Assembly (NCBI GenBank): GCA_965603015.1
Contig: CBFDBJ010000002.1
Span: 76,229 to 140,228, forward strand
Source: JAUWTJ01 sp965603015
GTDB taxonomy: Bacteria; Pseudomonadota; Alphaproteobacteria; M2410
DNA length: 64,000 nt
Reading direction: 5' to 3'
In this document: positions 16,678 to 25,414 of the stretch, piece after piece
How positions within the stretch are numbered: position 1 is the first letter of the stretch
How the letters are laid out: every line of letters starts with the position of its first letter
Made by a program: the position numbers and the translations under genes
Notes under the pieces: generated by a model
Databases searched by the model: none
Told to the model about the DNA's origin: nothing
The model's input: the letters and a program-made list of their open reading frames with translations, nothing else

Positions 16678-17052
16678 ATGAGCAGGCAGATCAGAGATCC
16701 GAACCTGGATACCCTCCTCGACCTTGACGGGCAGATTCTGGTGAACGATCCAACCGGAAAGCACTGGGTCAAATTCGAGGTGCGATCCGTTGAGCCGTCG
16801 GAGGACCGACCTCACGGGCTTGATTACTCACTGACGCTGCACGGCAAGGACGGGGAACGCCTTGCCGGTTTTGACAATGCTCATGCGGTCAAGGCAGGCA
16901 GTGGCCCGGGCGCAAAGAGACGAACAGAGAAGGACCACAAGCACCGTTTTCGAACCATCAAGCCCTATGACTATGAGGATGCAGGCAAGCTGATGGAGGA
17001 CTTTTGGAACGAAGTGGATAAAGTGTTGAAGGAAAGAGGAGTAAACCTGTGA
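16678..17052 (+). CDS. TumE-family toxin of a type II toxin-antitoxin system
   Basis: 124 residues. The sequence fits the TumE/DUF6516 family as I know it: an early LDLDGQILVNDPTGKHWVKFEVR, a central YSLTLHGKDGERLAGFDNAHAV, then Lys/Arg/His-rich DHKHRF and YDYEDAGKLMEDFWNEVDKVLKERG at the end. The family is regarded as a toxin with probable RNA targets. There is no ribosome binding site before the ATG, and an operator-like palindrome lies immediately upstream. Its stop overlaps the GTG of the next gene by four bases (GTGA). This toxin-first order is found in several toxin-antitoxin families. Confidence 0.82.
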   Translation: MSRQIRDPNLDTLLDLDGQILVNDPTGKHWVKFEVRSVEPSEDRPHGLDYSLTLHGKDGERLAGFDNAHAVKAGSGPGAKRRTEKDHKHRFRTIKPYDYEDAGKLMEDFWNEVDKVLKERGVNL

Positions 17053-17426
17053 CAACGTTGAAAGTCGGGATTGCCGATTACAAGCAGATGAAAGCACGCA
17101 GTATTGCGATTGCCCGCGGGACCTACAAGCCCAGGCGAGGTGAACCCAAAGTCTGGTTCACTTCTATGGACAGCGTTGCAAAAGTTTTGTCGGACCGCAA
17201 CAGGGATCTTCTGGCTCTCATCGCAGAGACCAAACCTGAGTCGCTGACGGAGCTTGCCGAACTCACCGGTCGGGAGAAATCCAACCTGTCTCGAACCCTG
17301 AAAACCATGGAGCGATATGGTCTGGTAGAACTCAAAAAAGGCGAACGGGGTCGGCTCAAGCCACGAGTGGACTATACCGATATCAAGCTTGATCTGAGTT
17401 TAAAACCGGACGCCTTTGCCGCCTGA
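17049..17426 (+). CDS. HTH antitoxin partner (HVO_A0114/MarR-like, TumA-type)
   Basis: 125 residues from a GTG that overlaps the toxin stop; an AGGAG site lies about nine bases upstream. The C-terminal two thirds is a winged helix-turn-helix: DRNRDLLALIAETKPESLTELAELTGREKSNLSRTLKTMERYGLVELKKGERG. NCBI-style naming for this family is HVO_A0114 putative DNA-binding protein, which is regularly the partner of TumE toxins. It is expected to neutralise the toxin and to repress the operon through the 16651-16669 palindrome. Both genes sit in repeat-rich accessory DNA next to insertion sequences. Confidence 0.82.
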   Translation: MTTLKVGIADYKQMKARSIAIARGTYKPRRGEPKVWFTSMDSVAKVLSDRNRDLLALIAETKPESLTELAELTGREKSNLSRTLKTMERYGLVELKKGERGRLKPRVDYTDIKLDLSLKPDAFAA

Positions 17427-17516
17427 GACTATCAATGCCGGACTATCCGCGCGGCGATTGACTTTTATTTGACGCACATGCAACTGTCAATTTCGAGATC
17501 ATAAAAGAGGTTTCAT

Positions 17517-18071
17517 ATGTCGTTTGGAGATGACGTTCTTCAAGCCAGACTGGCCAAGCTCGAGACTCTATTCCGCCGATCCGGCACGGACGGCGAGCGC
17601 GCGGCGGCCGGTGCAGCGATCGGCCGTATTAAGGAACGGCTGCAAAGCGATCGAGGCGAGAAACCAATTGAGCTCAAGTTCTCCTTGCCGGATGTCTGGT
17701 CGGTGCGACTGTTCGTTGCCGTGTGCCGGAAGCATGATGTGGCGCCCTATCGTTACCCGCGTCAACGGCGAACGACTGTCATGGTACGAACTTCAGAACG
17801 CTATTTCACTGACGTAGTGTGGTCTGAGTTTTCCGACCTGCATTCCGAGCTTGCCATCTGGTTTGAGGACACTGTTTCACATTTGATCAGCGAAGTCATG
17901 CGCTCGGATGGCGACGATAGCGCGATAGAAATGGCTCGCCAAGATCATAAAAACATAATTCTTCCGCAGTTCTTGCCTCTGTTTATCTTGCTCTGCAGAT
18001 GCGTGTCCTTACCAAAAACTATGTCCGAACATATTGATGATGCAATCCGCCAAGCCATTGTATGGATTTGA
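17517..18071 (+). pseudogene. Conserved hypothetical gene, 3' end replaced by an insertion sequence
   Basis: The frame has 184 codons from an ATG preceded by AAAGAGG. The first 140 residues look like a genuine protein: a helical N-terminus (LQARLAKLETLFRRSGTDGERAAAGAAIGRIKERL) followed by FSLPDVWSVRLFVAVCRKHDVAPYRYPRQRRTTVMVRTSERYFTDVVWSEF. I recall similar small proteins of unknown function in alphaproteobacterial accessory DNA but know no function. The last 20 or so codons (from about 18004) lie inside the adjacent insertion sequence, whose end begins TGTCCTTACC, so the natural C-terminus was probably lost. The truncation is an inference. Confidence 0.55.
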
Positions 18072-19089
18072 TTGCACCCACTCCATGAACAGGCCTTCCT
18101 GCGGGCGAGTCTTTCTCCAAAGACAAATGAGTTCGCGCTGAATTGTAATATTCGGCATAGCCGTGCATGATCCGGCGAAGATGTGCTTCGCCGAAAACAA
18201 TCACATGATCCAGGCATTCACGCCGGATGGATCCGATCAGCCGCTCAACATGTCCATTTTGCCACGGTGATCGCGGCGCTGTTGGTCGATCTCGGATGCC
18301 CATCGCCTCTAATCTGCGCCGATAGACAAGACCAAAGGCTCCGTCGTTGTCCTGGATAAGAAAATCAGGAGCTTCCTCCCACGGGAAAGCTTCTGTAATC
18401 TGTTTCGCAACCCACTCCGACGTTGGATGAAAGGTCACACCGGTCCACAGGATTCTTCTTCGACCGTGATCCAATATGATGAGGCAGTATAGAATCTTGA
18501 ACCCAACGGTCGGAACTACAAGGAAATCCAAAGAAGCGATACCGTCCTTGTGATTCTTGAGGAATGTTTTCCACGCCTGACCGAGGCCGCTTTACCATGT
18601 ACTTTGCTACGGTGGATTGGCAGGTATCGATCCCGAGTTTCAACAATTCTCCGTGAATGCGCGGCGCACCCCACAATGGATTCTCAAGGCTGATCCGCCG
18701 GATGAGATTGCGGATCTCAGCGTCAACCTTCGGCCTCCCACGTCGATTTCGTGACTTCCACCGCCAATAAAACCGAAAGCCGTTTCGATGCCATCGCACG
18801 ACTGTTTCGGGTTTTACTATCAGGATTGAATCCAGCAACACTGGACAAAACCGAAAGAGCCATACCAGAACGAACCGATCCAAAAGAGAAATGCGCGCCC
18901 TGCCCGGCGCCTTACGGCGCAAGACCGCAAGTTGCTGCCGCAAGATCAGGATTTCCGCTTCACGTCGTGAACTCGATGCAAACAATCCGAACAAAGCGGA
19001 CATCAAATGTTTGAGGATATCGATCATCAAGCATGACTATGCCACGATTCCCTCGATCTCACGCCCGGATGAGGTTTTTAGGAGGGATA
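18004..19089 (-). mobile_element. Insertion sequence with integrase-core transposase (IS3/IS481-like)
   Basis: About 1.09 kb. The left end starts TGTCCTTACCAAAAAC and the right end reads GTTTTTAGGAGGGATA at 19074-19089, an imperfect inverted match (12 of 16 by eye). The left-end sequence resembles the ends of the remnants at 41764 and 53890 (TGTCCGTCCCAAAAACCAGA), so all three are related elements. The transposase inside is frameshifted. No target-site duplication is obvious. Confidence 0.6.
18019..19030 (-). pseudogene. Frameshifted DDE transposase
   Basis: The N-terminal frame (from 19030) encodes an HTH region (REAEILILRQQLAVLRRK..., NPLWGAPRIHGELLKLGI). After KYMVKRPR near 18595 the reading frame must shift by one base for translation to continue as GQAWKTFLKNHKDGIASLDFL and then the integrase core (FLIQDNDGAFG, SPWQNGHVERLIGSIRRECLDHVI) and the family C-terminus LGGLHHQYVRT at 18022. 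One extra base explains the break. Members of this type usually have a single uninterrupted frame, so this copy is most likely dead and not a programmed frameshift. Confidence 0.8.
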
Positions 19090-19122
19090 GGAGCGCTTCA
19101 AAACTACGTGCACATTCAACTT

Positions 19123-20070
19123 CTAAAGATTTTTTTCATGCTCACTTAGATTGGACAGTTCTTCTTTTAGGAAATCGAGAAATAGAGTCTCTGCCCGCGA
19201 AAAATTACAGCTGGGATTCGTGAACAAAAACACATCGACCGAAGGAGCTTCCTGATAGGGCGGCAACTGCCACAACAATCCTCTTTTAATGTGAGAGCTT
19301 ACTGAGTGGATCGGTAAGGGGCCGATTCCAATTCCTGCCATAATTAACCTGCGCACTTCCTCCAAATTTGGTGAAGTGGCAATAATTTTACCGGTCATCT
19401 TGTTATTGTTCCGCATCAAAGCCACTGACCAAAGCGCATCATCCATTTGATCGGTTTGGAAAGAGACGTAATCCTCTTTCCTAATATCCTCAACAGAAAT
19501 TCCTTCTTTGCCGAACAGGCGATGCTCTCTGCCGCAAAACAATCCAAAATGTTCAGTAAAAAAATGCTCGTATTCGAGTTTTTCATGTTTCTGATACACT
19601 AGGCAGATACCTGCCGTAACGGTATTCACAAGAACTGATTCAGCAATGTGAGAACTCTTGTCGACCTCAATCTGATACTGAACGTTAGGGTATTGATCGT
19701 GGAACTCTTTCAACACTCTGTCCAAAAAGGGAAAGACCACATGACTTGCAAAGGCCAGCTTCACAATCCCACCAATTTCCTTCTTGGTATCGGACAATGT
19801 CTCATTAAAACGATTGATTCGCACCAATATTTCCATGCTCTCGCGAAACAGCACCCTGCCCTCGGCCGTAACCTCGAACGTCGCCCCACCCCTCCTGATA
19901 AGTCGGCAACCAATCTGCTCCTCAAGGCGTTTCAAAGCACTACTAATGGCGGGCTGGGTCAAATTCAGTACAGTCGCTGCTCGAGAAATGCCACCCTGCT
20001 GAACAATCACGGCAAAGGTGTGCAACAAGTTCCAGTCGAGATGATTGTTTTTGGTTATTAAGTCGCTCAT
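19123..20070 (-). CDS. LysR-family transcriptional regulator
   Basis: 315 residues. The N-terminal helix-turn-helix is typical: LDWNLLHTFAVIVQQGGISRAATVLNLTQPAISSALKRLEEQIGCRLIRRGG. The C-terminal half is the periplasmic-binding-protein-like effector domain (GGIVKLAFASHVVFPFLDRVLKEFHDQYP..., GIGIGPLPIHSV). The ATG at 20070 is clear. It lies between an insertion sequence and a degenerate stretch, so its target gene is not adjacent with certainty; the class III aminotransferase and the other LysR gene to the right are the nearest candidates. Its AT-rich codon use differs from the GC-rich core genes, consistent with acquired DNA. Confidence 0.92.
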   Translation of the reverse strand: MSDLITKNNHLDWNLLHTFAVIVQQGGISRAATVLNLTQPAISSALKRLEEQIGCRLIRRGGATFEVTAEGRVLFRESMEILVRINRFNETLSDTKKEIGGIVKLAFASHVVFPFLDRVLKEFHDQYPNVQYQIEVDKSSHIAESVLVNTVTAGICLVYQKHEKLEYEHFFTEHFGLFCGREHRLFGKEGISVEDIRKEDYVSFQTDQMDDALWSVALMRNNNKMTGKIIATSPNLEEVRRLIMAGIGIGPLPIHSVSSHIKRGLLWQLPPYQEAPSVDVFLFTNPSCNFSRAETLFLDFLKEELSNLSEHEKNL

Positions 20071-20522
20071 GCCGCACTCACATAAATAATTTTTATATTA
20101 GAATGCTATAACATCAAGAAGCTGTAAAGCCCCCATCTTGTGTGCCACTCTTTATTGGAGTCTCGGGCACTTTGAAGCGCTACCCGTCTTTGGACCACCC
20201 GGCTGGAGATTTTCCGGGTTGAACTCTCACGGCAGTGACTGGGCTGCCGTGATTGCGGAGTATGGCTGGATATCGCCCCCGGGAAAGCCCGCCAATGGGC
20301 CTGCAGGCCCTGAAGCTCAAGGCTTTGACCACGCGCGGCGGTTGCGAATCGTCAAGGCTAGGGTGGCAGAGAAAACCCGCACTATAAAACCTTCTATGAT
20401 CGTCTTCTTGAAAGTGGGAAAGGCGACATGCTCATCATGACTGCGTTCGCAATGAAGTCCCCACGAATGAGAGGTAACTCCTGGCATGCCTCGGATTGAT
20501 CTTGCCCTTCCACGACACAGTC
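20071..20522. other. Degenerate stretch with a possible IS110-type remnant
   Basis: No intact gene. On the plus strand at about 20365-20470 one frame reads GRENPHYKTFYDRLLESGK and then MLIMTAFAMKSP, which resembles the C-terminal segment of IS110/IS116-type transposases (NPxxKAFYxRLxxAGK...LTAxMRK). It is short and broken on both sides. The rest shows nothing I recognise. Confidence 0.35.
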
Positions 20523-21419
20523 TTACATCAGACAATCATTTAGCTGCTGCAATAGCCAGGCCTTGAGAGCAAGCTGAGGCCGAGTTATCGAATTGGATGG
20601 ATGGCTAACCAGAAAGAAATGATCAAACCCCAAAATGCGCTCATCACAAGGTGAAACAAGCTTTCCTTGCTCCAATAGATCATGCGAAACCAGAAGGTCG
20701 TTGATGGCAATACCGACTCCATCAGTAGCAAGCTGCAGAGCAATCGCTGCATTGTCTACGTAAATATGTCGCAATGGCTCGACCCCTACCAAGCCTAGTT
20801 TGCTCAACATTTGGCCCCATGCTCCTCCACGATCATCATGAATCAATGTCAATTGCTTCAATATCTGACCATTCAACCTGTCAAACGTTTGGGCCAAGGT
20901 TGGTGAACAGAGCGTAACATAATTCAAACCGCCAATGTCGGTGATATCACGTCCTTCGTAATGCCGTCGCGACCATTGAATTATGATATCAGCCTCAGGA
21001 GGCGTTTGGGTTCGATCCAGTGACGCCGTCTTGATCTGGACATTGAGCTTTGGATATTGCTGCAAAAAGTCACCAAGGCGCGGGGTCAGCCATAGCGCCA
21101 ATGTTGCCGGTGGTGCAGCCAGGGTTACGTCCTCTTCGAAAGACCGGTCACCAAGTTGAGTGGCCGTAACTTTAATGGCTTTAAACGACTGGGTGACTGT
21201 CTCGAAAAGATGTCGGCCAATCGGTGTAAACTGCAATTGACGCGCTGCCCGGTTAAACAACTTCAGTTTCAGCTCTTCTTCCAGTCTGCGAACCTGGTGA
21301 GAAACGGCGCTCTGTGTCACATTCAGCTCCTTTGCAGCCTTCCCCATGTGCAAATGACGGGCTGCAACTTCAAAGGTCTGCAGAGCCTTTATCGAAATTT
21401 CCCTGTCACCAATTCTCAC
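20523..21419 (-). CDS. LysR-family transcriptional regulator (GcvA-like)
   Basis: 298 residues from a GTG at 21419 with GAGGG seven bases upstream. The DNA-binding domain (ISIKALQTFEVAARHLHMGKAAKELNVTQSAVSHQVRRLEEELKLKLFNRAAR) and the effector domain opening (FEEDVTLAAPPATLALWLTPRLGDFLQQYPKLNVQI) match the GcvA/AmpR-like subgroup. It diverges from the class III aminotransferase at 21828, with a 17-bp palindrome near its own start and remnants of another gene in the gap. It is the best candidate for control of the aminotransferase. Confidence 0.93.
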   Translation of the reverse strand: MRIGDREISIKALQTFEVAARHLHMGKAAKELNVTQSAVSHQVRRLEEELKLKLFNRAARQLQFTPIGRHLFETVTQSFKAIKVTATQLGDRSFEEDVTLAAPPATLALWLTPRLGDFLQQYPKLNVQIKTASLDRTQTPPEADIIIQWSRRHYEGRDITDIGGLNYVTLCSPTLAQTFDRLNGQILKQLTLIHDDRGGAWGQMLSKLGLVGVEPLRHIYVDNAAIALQLATDGVGIAINDLLVSHDLLEQGKLVSPCDERILGFDHFFLVSHPSNSITRPQLALKAWLLQQLNDCLM

Positions 21420-21437
21420 TCTAACGGCCCTCTTTTA

Positions 21438-21454
21438 TATGAATAGAATTCATA
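21438..21454. promoter_or_regulatory. Candidate LysR operator
   Basis: TATGAAT-AGA-ATTCATA is a perfect 7-bp inverted repeat, 19 bases upstream of the LysR start. It fits the dyad form (T-N11-A type) that LysR regulators bind next to their own promoters. Confidence 0.45.
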
Positions 21455-21581
21455 GATATCTCAAATTATCATCATTTTACATTATCATTTCTTGAGTCTA
21501 AGAAGATTCCTGCACACAGGAGGAACTTGCGCTGAATCTCAAGGGCCCGCCTATTCCAGGGACTAAAAGTGCGTCAACGGA

Positions 21582-21797
21582 ATGTGGGAAAATGGCTCTG
21601 ACGGCGCCATTGACGTCACAAATCCGGAAAATGGCAAAGTGTTCACAGCCATCGCAACCGATCGTACTGAAGACAAGGGAGCAAAAGGCGAAGTCATCCT
21701 TTGGTGGTTGGAATCAATCGGGCATCGGTTCCAAGGGCGGCAAGGAAGGAATGGCTTAATTCCTGAACACCAAATTCCATTCTATAGGCGGCATTGA
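21582..21797 (+). pseudogene. Possible aldehyde dehydrogenase N-terminal remnant
   Basis: A short frame encodes GSDGAIDVTNPENGKVFTAIATDRTED, which has the look of the aldehyde dehydrogenase N-terminal strand (V-x-NPxTGxxxxxVxxxxxED). After that the sequence no longer follows the family and stops. There is no start site of quality. If the reading is right, a dehydrogenase gene once stood directly before the aminotransferase and was deleted. Weak evidence. Confidence 0.3.
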
Positions 21798-21827
21798 AGG
21801 TTAGAATTACAAGATGGGCGAATAACC

Positions 21828-23219
21828 ATGACTTACAAACCAAATTCAGTTGAGGCGCGTGACGTGGCCTATCATATCCACTCCTTCACGAATGCACGCA
21901 AGAACGAAGAAGATGGCCCCATGATCATAGATCGCGGTGAAGGCATTTACGTTTATGATAGTCACGGCAAGGAGTACATAGAAGGGCTTTCCGGCCTGTG
22001 GAGTGTTGCAGTTGGTTTCAACAATCAACGCCTCATCGACGCTGCAACGGAGCAGATGAAGAAACTGCCTTTCTACCACAATTTCTCTTCCAAGGGTCAC
22101 CCCGCAGTTGTGGATCTGGCGGAAAAACTTGCAAATATCACACCTGCAAGCGTCGGCAAAACGTATTTTTGCAACTCGGGCTCTGAAGCCAACGATACCG
22201 CTGTCAAGATGATCTGGTACTACAACAACAGTATCGGTCGCCCGAAAAAGAAGAAGTTCCTTGCCCGATTAGATGGCTATCATGGTGTAACGCTTGCGTC
22301 CGGAAGCCTGACCGGCCTGCCGTGGGTCCACGCCGACTTTGATATGCCTATTATACCGGTAATTCACACGACTATACCGCATCACTATCATTATGGCTTG
22401 TCAGGAGAGTCGGAAGAAGACTTTGCCTCCCGCCTCGTTGATGAGCTTGAAGAAGTCATTCTTGAGGAAGGAGCGGAGACCATCGCCGCCTTTATCGGCG
22501 AGCCTGTCATTGGTGCTGGCGGTGTCGTGCCGCCGCCGGCAACCTACTGGGGGAAGGTTCAGAAGCTCTGCCGAAAATACGATATCCTCCTCGTCGTCGA
22601 TGAAGTCATTTGTGGCTTTGGGCGCACCGGAAACATGTTTGCCTGTGAAACCTACAATATCAAGCCAGACATCATGGTCCTCTCCAAGCAGTTGACCTCA
22701 AGTTACGTGCCCCTGTCAGCCGTGGTAGTCTCTGATGAGATTTATCAAGGCATTGCCGACAATTCAGCAAAACTTGGCAACTTTGGAATGGGTTATACGA
22801 CATCCGGCCACCCTCTGGCCACCGCTGTCGCACTTGAAAATATCAAGATCATTGAAGATGAAGGGCTTGTTGAAAACGCTGCGGCAATGGGTGAAATTCT
22901 ACAGGCAGGGCTAAAACACCTGGAAACGAACCATCCGCTGGTTGGTGAGGCACGTGGGTCCGGTCTCGTTCAGGCAGTCGAACTTGTTGCCAATAGAGAG
23001 CGCCGCGAGGTCTTTGAACCACGCGGCAAGGTCGGCGCCTATGTTGCGGAGCAATGTCATGAATATGGGCTCATTGCGCGAATGTCTCGCGACTCAATAT
23101 GCCTTTGTCCACCTCTGATCATCAACGAAGACCAAATCGGGGAGGTCCTTCGTCGCCTCGAACTGGCTCTGAATGATGGATATGAGTTTTGCAAGAGCGA
23201 AAATCTACTTACGCTGTAG
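21828..23219 (+). CDS. Class III (omega-) aminotransferase
   Basis: 463 residues, PLP fold type I class III. Visible are GSEAND at 118-123 (cofactor phosphate contacts), YHG at 151-153, the aspartate in VVDEVICGFGRTG at about 257-268, and the Schiff-base Lys287 in LSKQLTSSYVPLSAV. These enzymes transaminate primary amines and omega- or beta-amino acids, commonly with pyruvate as acceptor. No adjacent partner survives on the left (possible dehydrogenase remnant) and an insertion-sequence fragment follows directly on the right, so the last few residues may be altered. A LysR gene diverges from it. A second class III aminotransferase lies at 38381-39718 in the same island. Confidence 0.92.
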   Translation: MTYKPNSVEARDVAYHIHSFTNARKNEEDGPMIIDRGEGIYVYDSHGKEYIEGLSGLWSVAVGFNNQRLIDAATEQMKKLPFYHNFSSKGHPAVVDLAEKLANITPASVGKTYFCNSGSEANDTAVKMIWYYNNSIGRPKKKKFLARLDGYHGVTLASGSLTGLPWVHADFDMPIIPVIHTTIPHHYHYGLSGESEEDFASRLVDELEEVILEEGAETIAAFIGEPVIGAGGVVPPPATYWGKVQKLCRKYDILLVVDEVICGFGRTGNMFACETYNIKPDIMVLSKQLTSSYVPLSAVVVSDEIYQGIADNSAKLGNFGMGYTTSGHPLATAVALENIKIIEDEGLVENAAAMGEILQAGLKHLETNHPLVGEARGSGLVQAVELVANRERREVFEPRGKVGAYVAEQCHEYGLIARMSRDSICLCPPLIINEDQIGEVLRRLELALNDGYEFCKSENLLTL

Positions 23220-23257
23220 ATCCCGGTAACGAGCAATTATTACCTGCGGGATCTCTC

Positions 23258-23648
23258 TATCTCCCCATGGCACGCGGGTTTGTCTATCTGGCGGCGGTGA
23301 TTGACTGGTTCACGCGCAAGGTTCTGTCCTGGCGCTTGTCGACCACGCTGGAGACCGGCTTTTGCATTGAGGCTGTTGGAGAAGCCATGGCGCGTCACGG
23401 CAATCCGGAAATCTTCAACACCGACCGGGGATCGCAGTTCACATCCACCGACTTCAGCGGACTGCTCAAGAACGCGGGGATTGCGGTCGGCATGGATGGC
23501 AAAGGTGCCTGGCGTGACAACGTCTTCGTCGAAGCGCCTGTGGCGGACCATCAAGTATGAGGAGATTTATCTGCACGCCTATACCAATGTCACCGAGGCC
23601 CGAAACGGCATCGGGCGATACATCGACGACTTCTACGACACCAGGTGA
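23258..23648 (+). pseudogene. IS3-family transposase (OrfB) C-terminal remnant, frameshifted
   Basis: The frame reads PMARGFVYLAAVIDWFTRKVLSWRLS, then FNTDRGSQFTSTDFSGLL and GAWRDNVFVE, the second Asp and the Glu regions of the DDE catalytic core. At about 23535 one extra base shifts the frame; translation then continues as RLWRTIKYEEIYLHAYTNVTEARNGIGRYIDDFYDTR. The N-terminal half, the first catalytic Asp and OrfA are missing. It abuts the aminotransferase gene. Confidence 0.82.
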
Positions 23649-23786
23649 CCCCATTCATCGCTTCCCGGGCGGACACCCGATGAAGCATATGGAAATGATC
23701 TGCTGCCAATATTGGCAGCAGCATGACAGTAGCAGCGATCCTCTCAATAAACCATCGCACGCTGTTCAAAAACAAACCGAGCCGCC

Positions 23787-25259
23787 TCATGAAACAGGCT
23801 CGCTACGCTCTTCGAGCCGTGTAATTCGAAAGTTGGTCAGGCCGTAGACTACCGCGATCACTGGATTGAAGAGATTCAGGAATGCATAGGGTGCGTAGGC
23901 AAAAGTGGGAACTCCGAGTGTCGCCGCCATGAAGGCTCCGCAAGTATTCCAGGGAACAAGTGCGGACGTCATAGTGCCGGCGTCTTCGAGCGTACGGGAC
24001 AGGTTTTCCGGAGCGAGACCGCGGCGTTTGAAATCCATACGATACATTCGACCCGGCAAGACGATGGCAATGTACTGGTCTGCCGCGACAATATTCAGAC
24101 CTATGGCGGTGAGAACCGTCGTGACGATCAAGGAGCCTGTACCGCGAACGCCTCGCAGGGCCGTGATAACGATCCGCTGCAGCAGGCCCGTATGTTCCAT
24201 CACTCCTCCAAAACACATGGCCGATATGATCAGCCAGATCGTCGTAAGCATGCTGCTCATGCCTCCCCGGGATAAGAGTTGATCCAGTGACGCGTCACCG
24301 GTGTTGGCCTGATAGCCATCGGTAACCGAAATCCAGACCCCCTTAATGAGCGCAGCCTGACCGGATAGAAGACCATCCGCATCACCAAACTGGCGCGTGG
24401 CCTCCATTTGAAACAGTGCGGCGACCGCGCACCCCGCCAGAGCGCCAATAGTAATCGTGGGAAGTGCGGGAAACCGCCTGACCGCAAGGCCAAGCAACAA
24501 AACAAGCGGCAAGAATGCGGGCAAGCCAAGGTCATAATTCTGCTCAAGTAGCGTGCGAGCCTCGTCAATAGCACTGCCGTCCACCTTGACTTCACCTTGC
24601 CCCCAGCTCAGCCCAACAAAAAGAACGAGGGCCAGAACAAAGGATGGCCCCGTAGTCCAGAACATATGCCGGATGTGTACAAAAAGGTCGGCACCGACCA
24701 TAGCGGGCGCGAGGTTGGTCGTATCCGACAAGGGTGACATCTTGTCGCCAAAATAAGCGCCGGAAATAACTGCACCGGCTGTAATCTCTGGCGACAGACT
24801 GAGTATCTGGGCAATGCCGATGAGTGCAAGGCCGACCGTGGCTGCTGTGGTCCACGAACTGCCGATCGAAACCGCGACAAGAGAACAAATGATCATTGCT
24901 GCCGGATAAAAGAAAGACGGATCCAACACGCCCAATCCCAAATGGATAATCGCAGGCGCTGTGCCGGACAACATCCAGCTACCGATCAGTGAGCCAATCA
25001 TTAGAAGAATCAGGCAAGCCTTCATGGACAGCATAATTCCGTCAACAAGGGCCTGTTCCAGTTCGGCCCATGATTGCCCTTGCACCAGACCAATGATTAC
25101 CCCCACGGCCGCCGCCATCATCAGGCCGATTTGATTGGGTCCGGACGATGCACCATCCCCAAAAAGACTGACAGCGCCCACCAGCATGATGATGAGGAAC
25201 ACCAGCGGCAAAACCGCCACCCAAAGGGGGATCCTTTCAGCTTCTATGGTGTTTTTCAC
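23787..25259 (-). CDS. nhaC: NhaC-family Na+/H+ antiporter
   Basis: 490 residues from a GTG at 25259 with GGAGGA upstream. About twelve hydrophobic segments are visible. The family hallmark is present: SIGSSWTTAATVG followed by GAYFGDKMSPLSDTTNLAPA, and a second half with NIVAADQYIAIVLPGRMYR and NTCGAFMAATLGVP. NhaC-type proteins exchange sodium for protons or for an organic substrate across the inner membrane; in catabolic clusters some homologues move amino acids or organic acids. It lies next to the YfcC-like carrier on the same strand, which suggests sodium-linked uptake in this island. Confidence 0.88.
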   Translation of the reverse strand: MKNTIEAERIPLWVAVLPLVFLIIMLVGAVSLFGDGASSGPNQIGLMMAAAVGVIIGLVQGQSWAELEQALVDGIMLSMKACLILLMIGSLIGSWMLSGTAPAIIHLGLGVLDPSFFYPAAMIICSLVAVSIGSSWTTAATVGLALIGIAQILSLSPEITAGAVISGAYFGDKMSPLSDTTNLAPAMVGADLFVHIRHMFWTTGPSFVLALVLFVGLSWGQGEVKVDGSAIDEARTLLEQNYDLGLPAFLPLVLLLGLAVRRFPALPTITIGALAGCAVAALFQMEATRQFGDADGLLSGQAALIKGVWISVTDGYQANTGDASLDQLLSRGGMSSMLTTIWLIISAMCFGGVMEHTGLLQRIVITALRGVRGTGSLIVTTVLTAIGLNIVAADQYIAIVLPGRMYRMDFKRRGLAPENLSRTLEDAGTMTSALVPWNTCGAFMAATLGVPTFAYAPYAFLNLFNPVIAVVYGLTNFRITRLEERSEPVS

Positions 25260-25414
25260 CTCATCCTCCGCTCGATTTTCCCCGAAAAATTCAGTCTTAC
25301 CAAAAGCCCTTCAGAAAGCAACGGAGGTTGTCGGCCCAAGCATCGCAGACACAGAACCCTACACGTAGATTGACCTTCTGCAATTCAACGCGGTGTAAAA
25401 CAGAAAGACTTCGG

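Noticed and set aside
18365..19030. Programmed frameshift in the 18 kb transposase
   Set aside because: The family normally has one continuous frame and no slippery run was seen at the break, so plain decay is more likely.
20138..20440. A 100-codon frame in the gap between the two LysR genes
   Set aside because: No ribosome site or family; another frame in the same stretch better fits a transposase relic.
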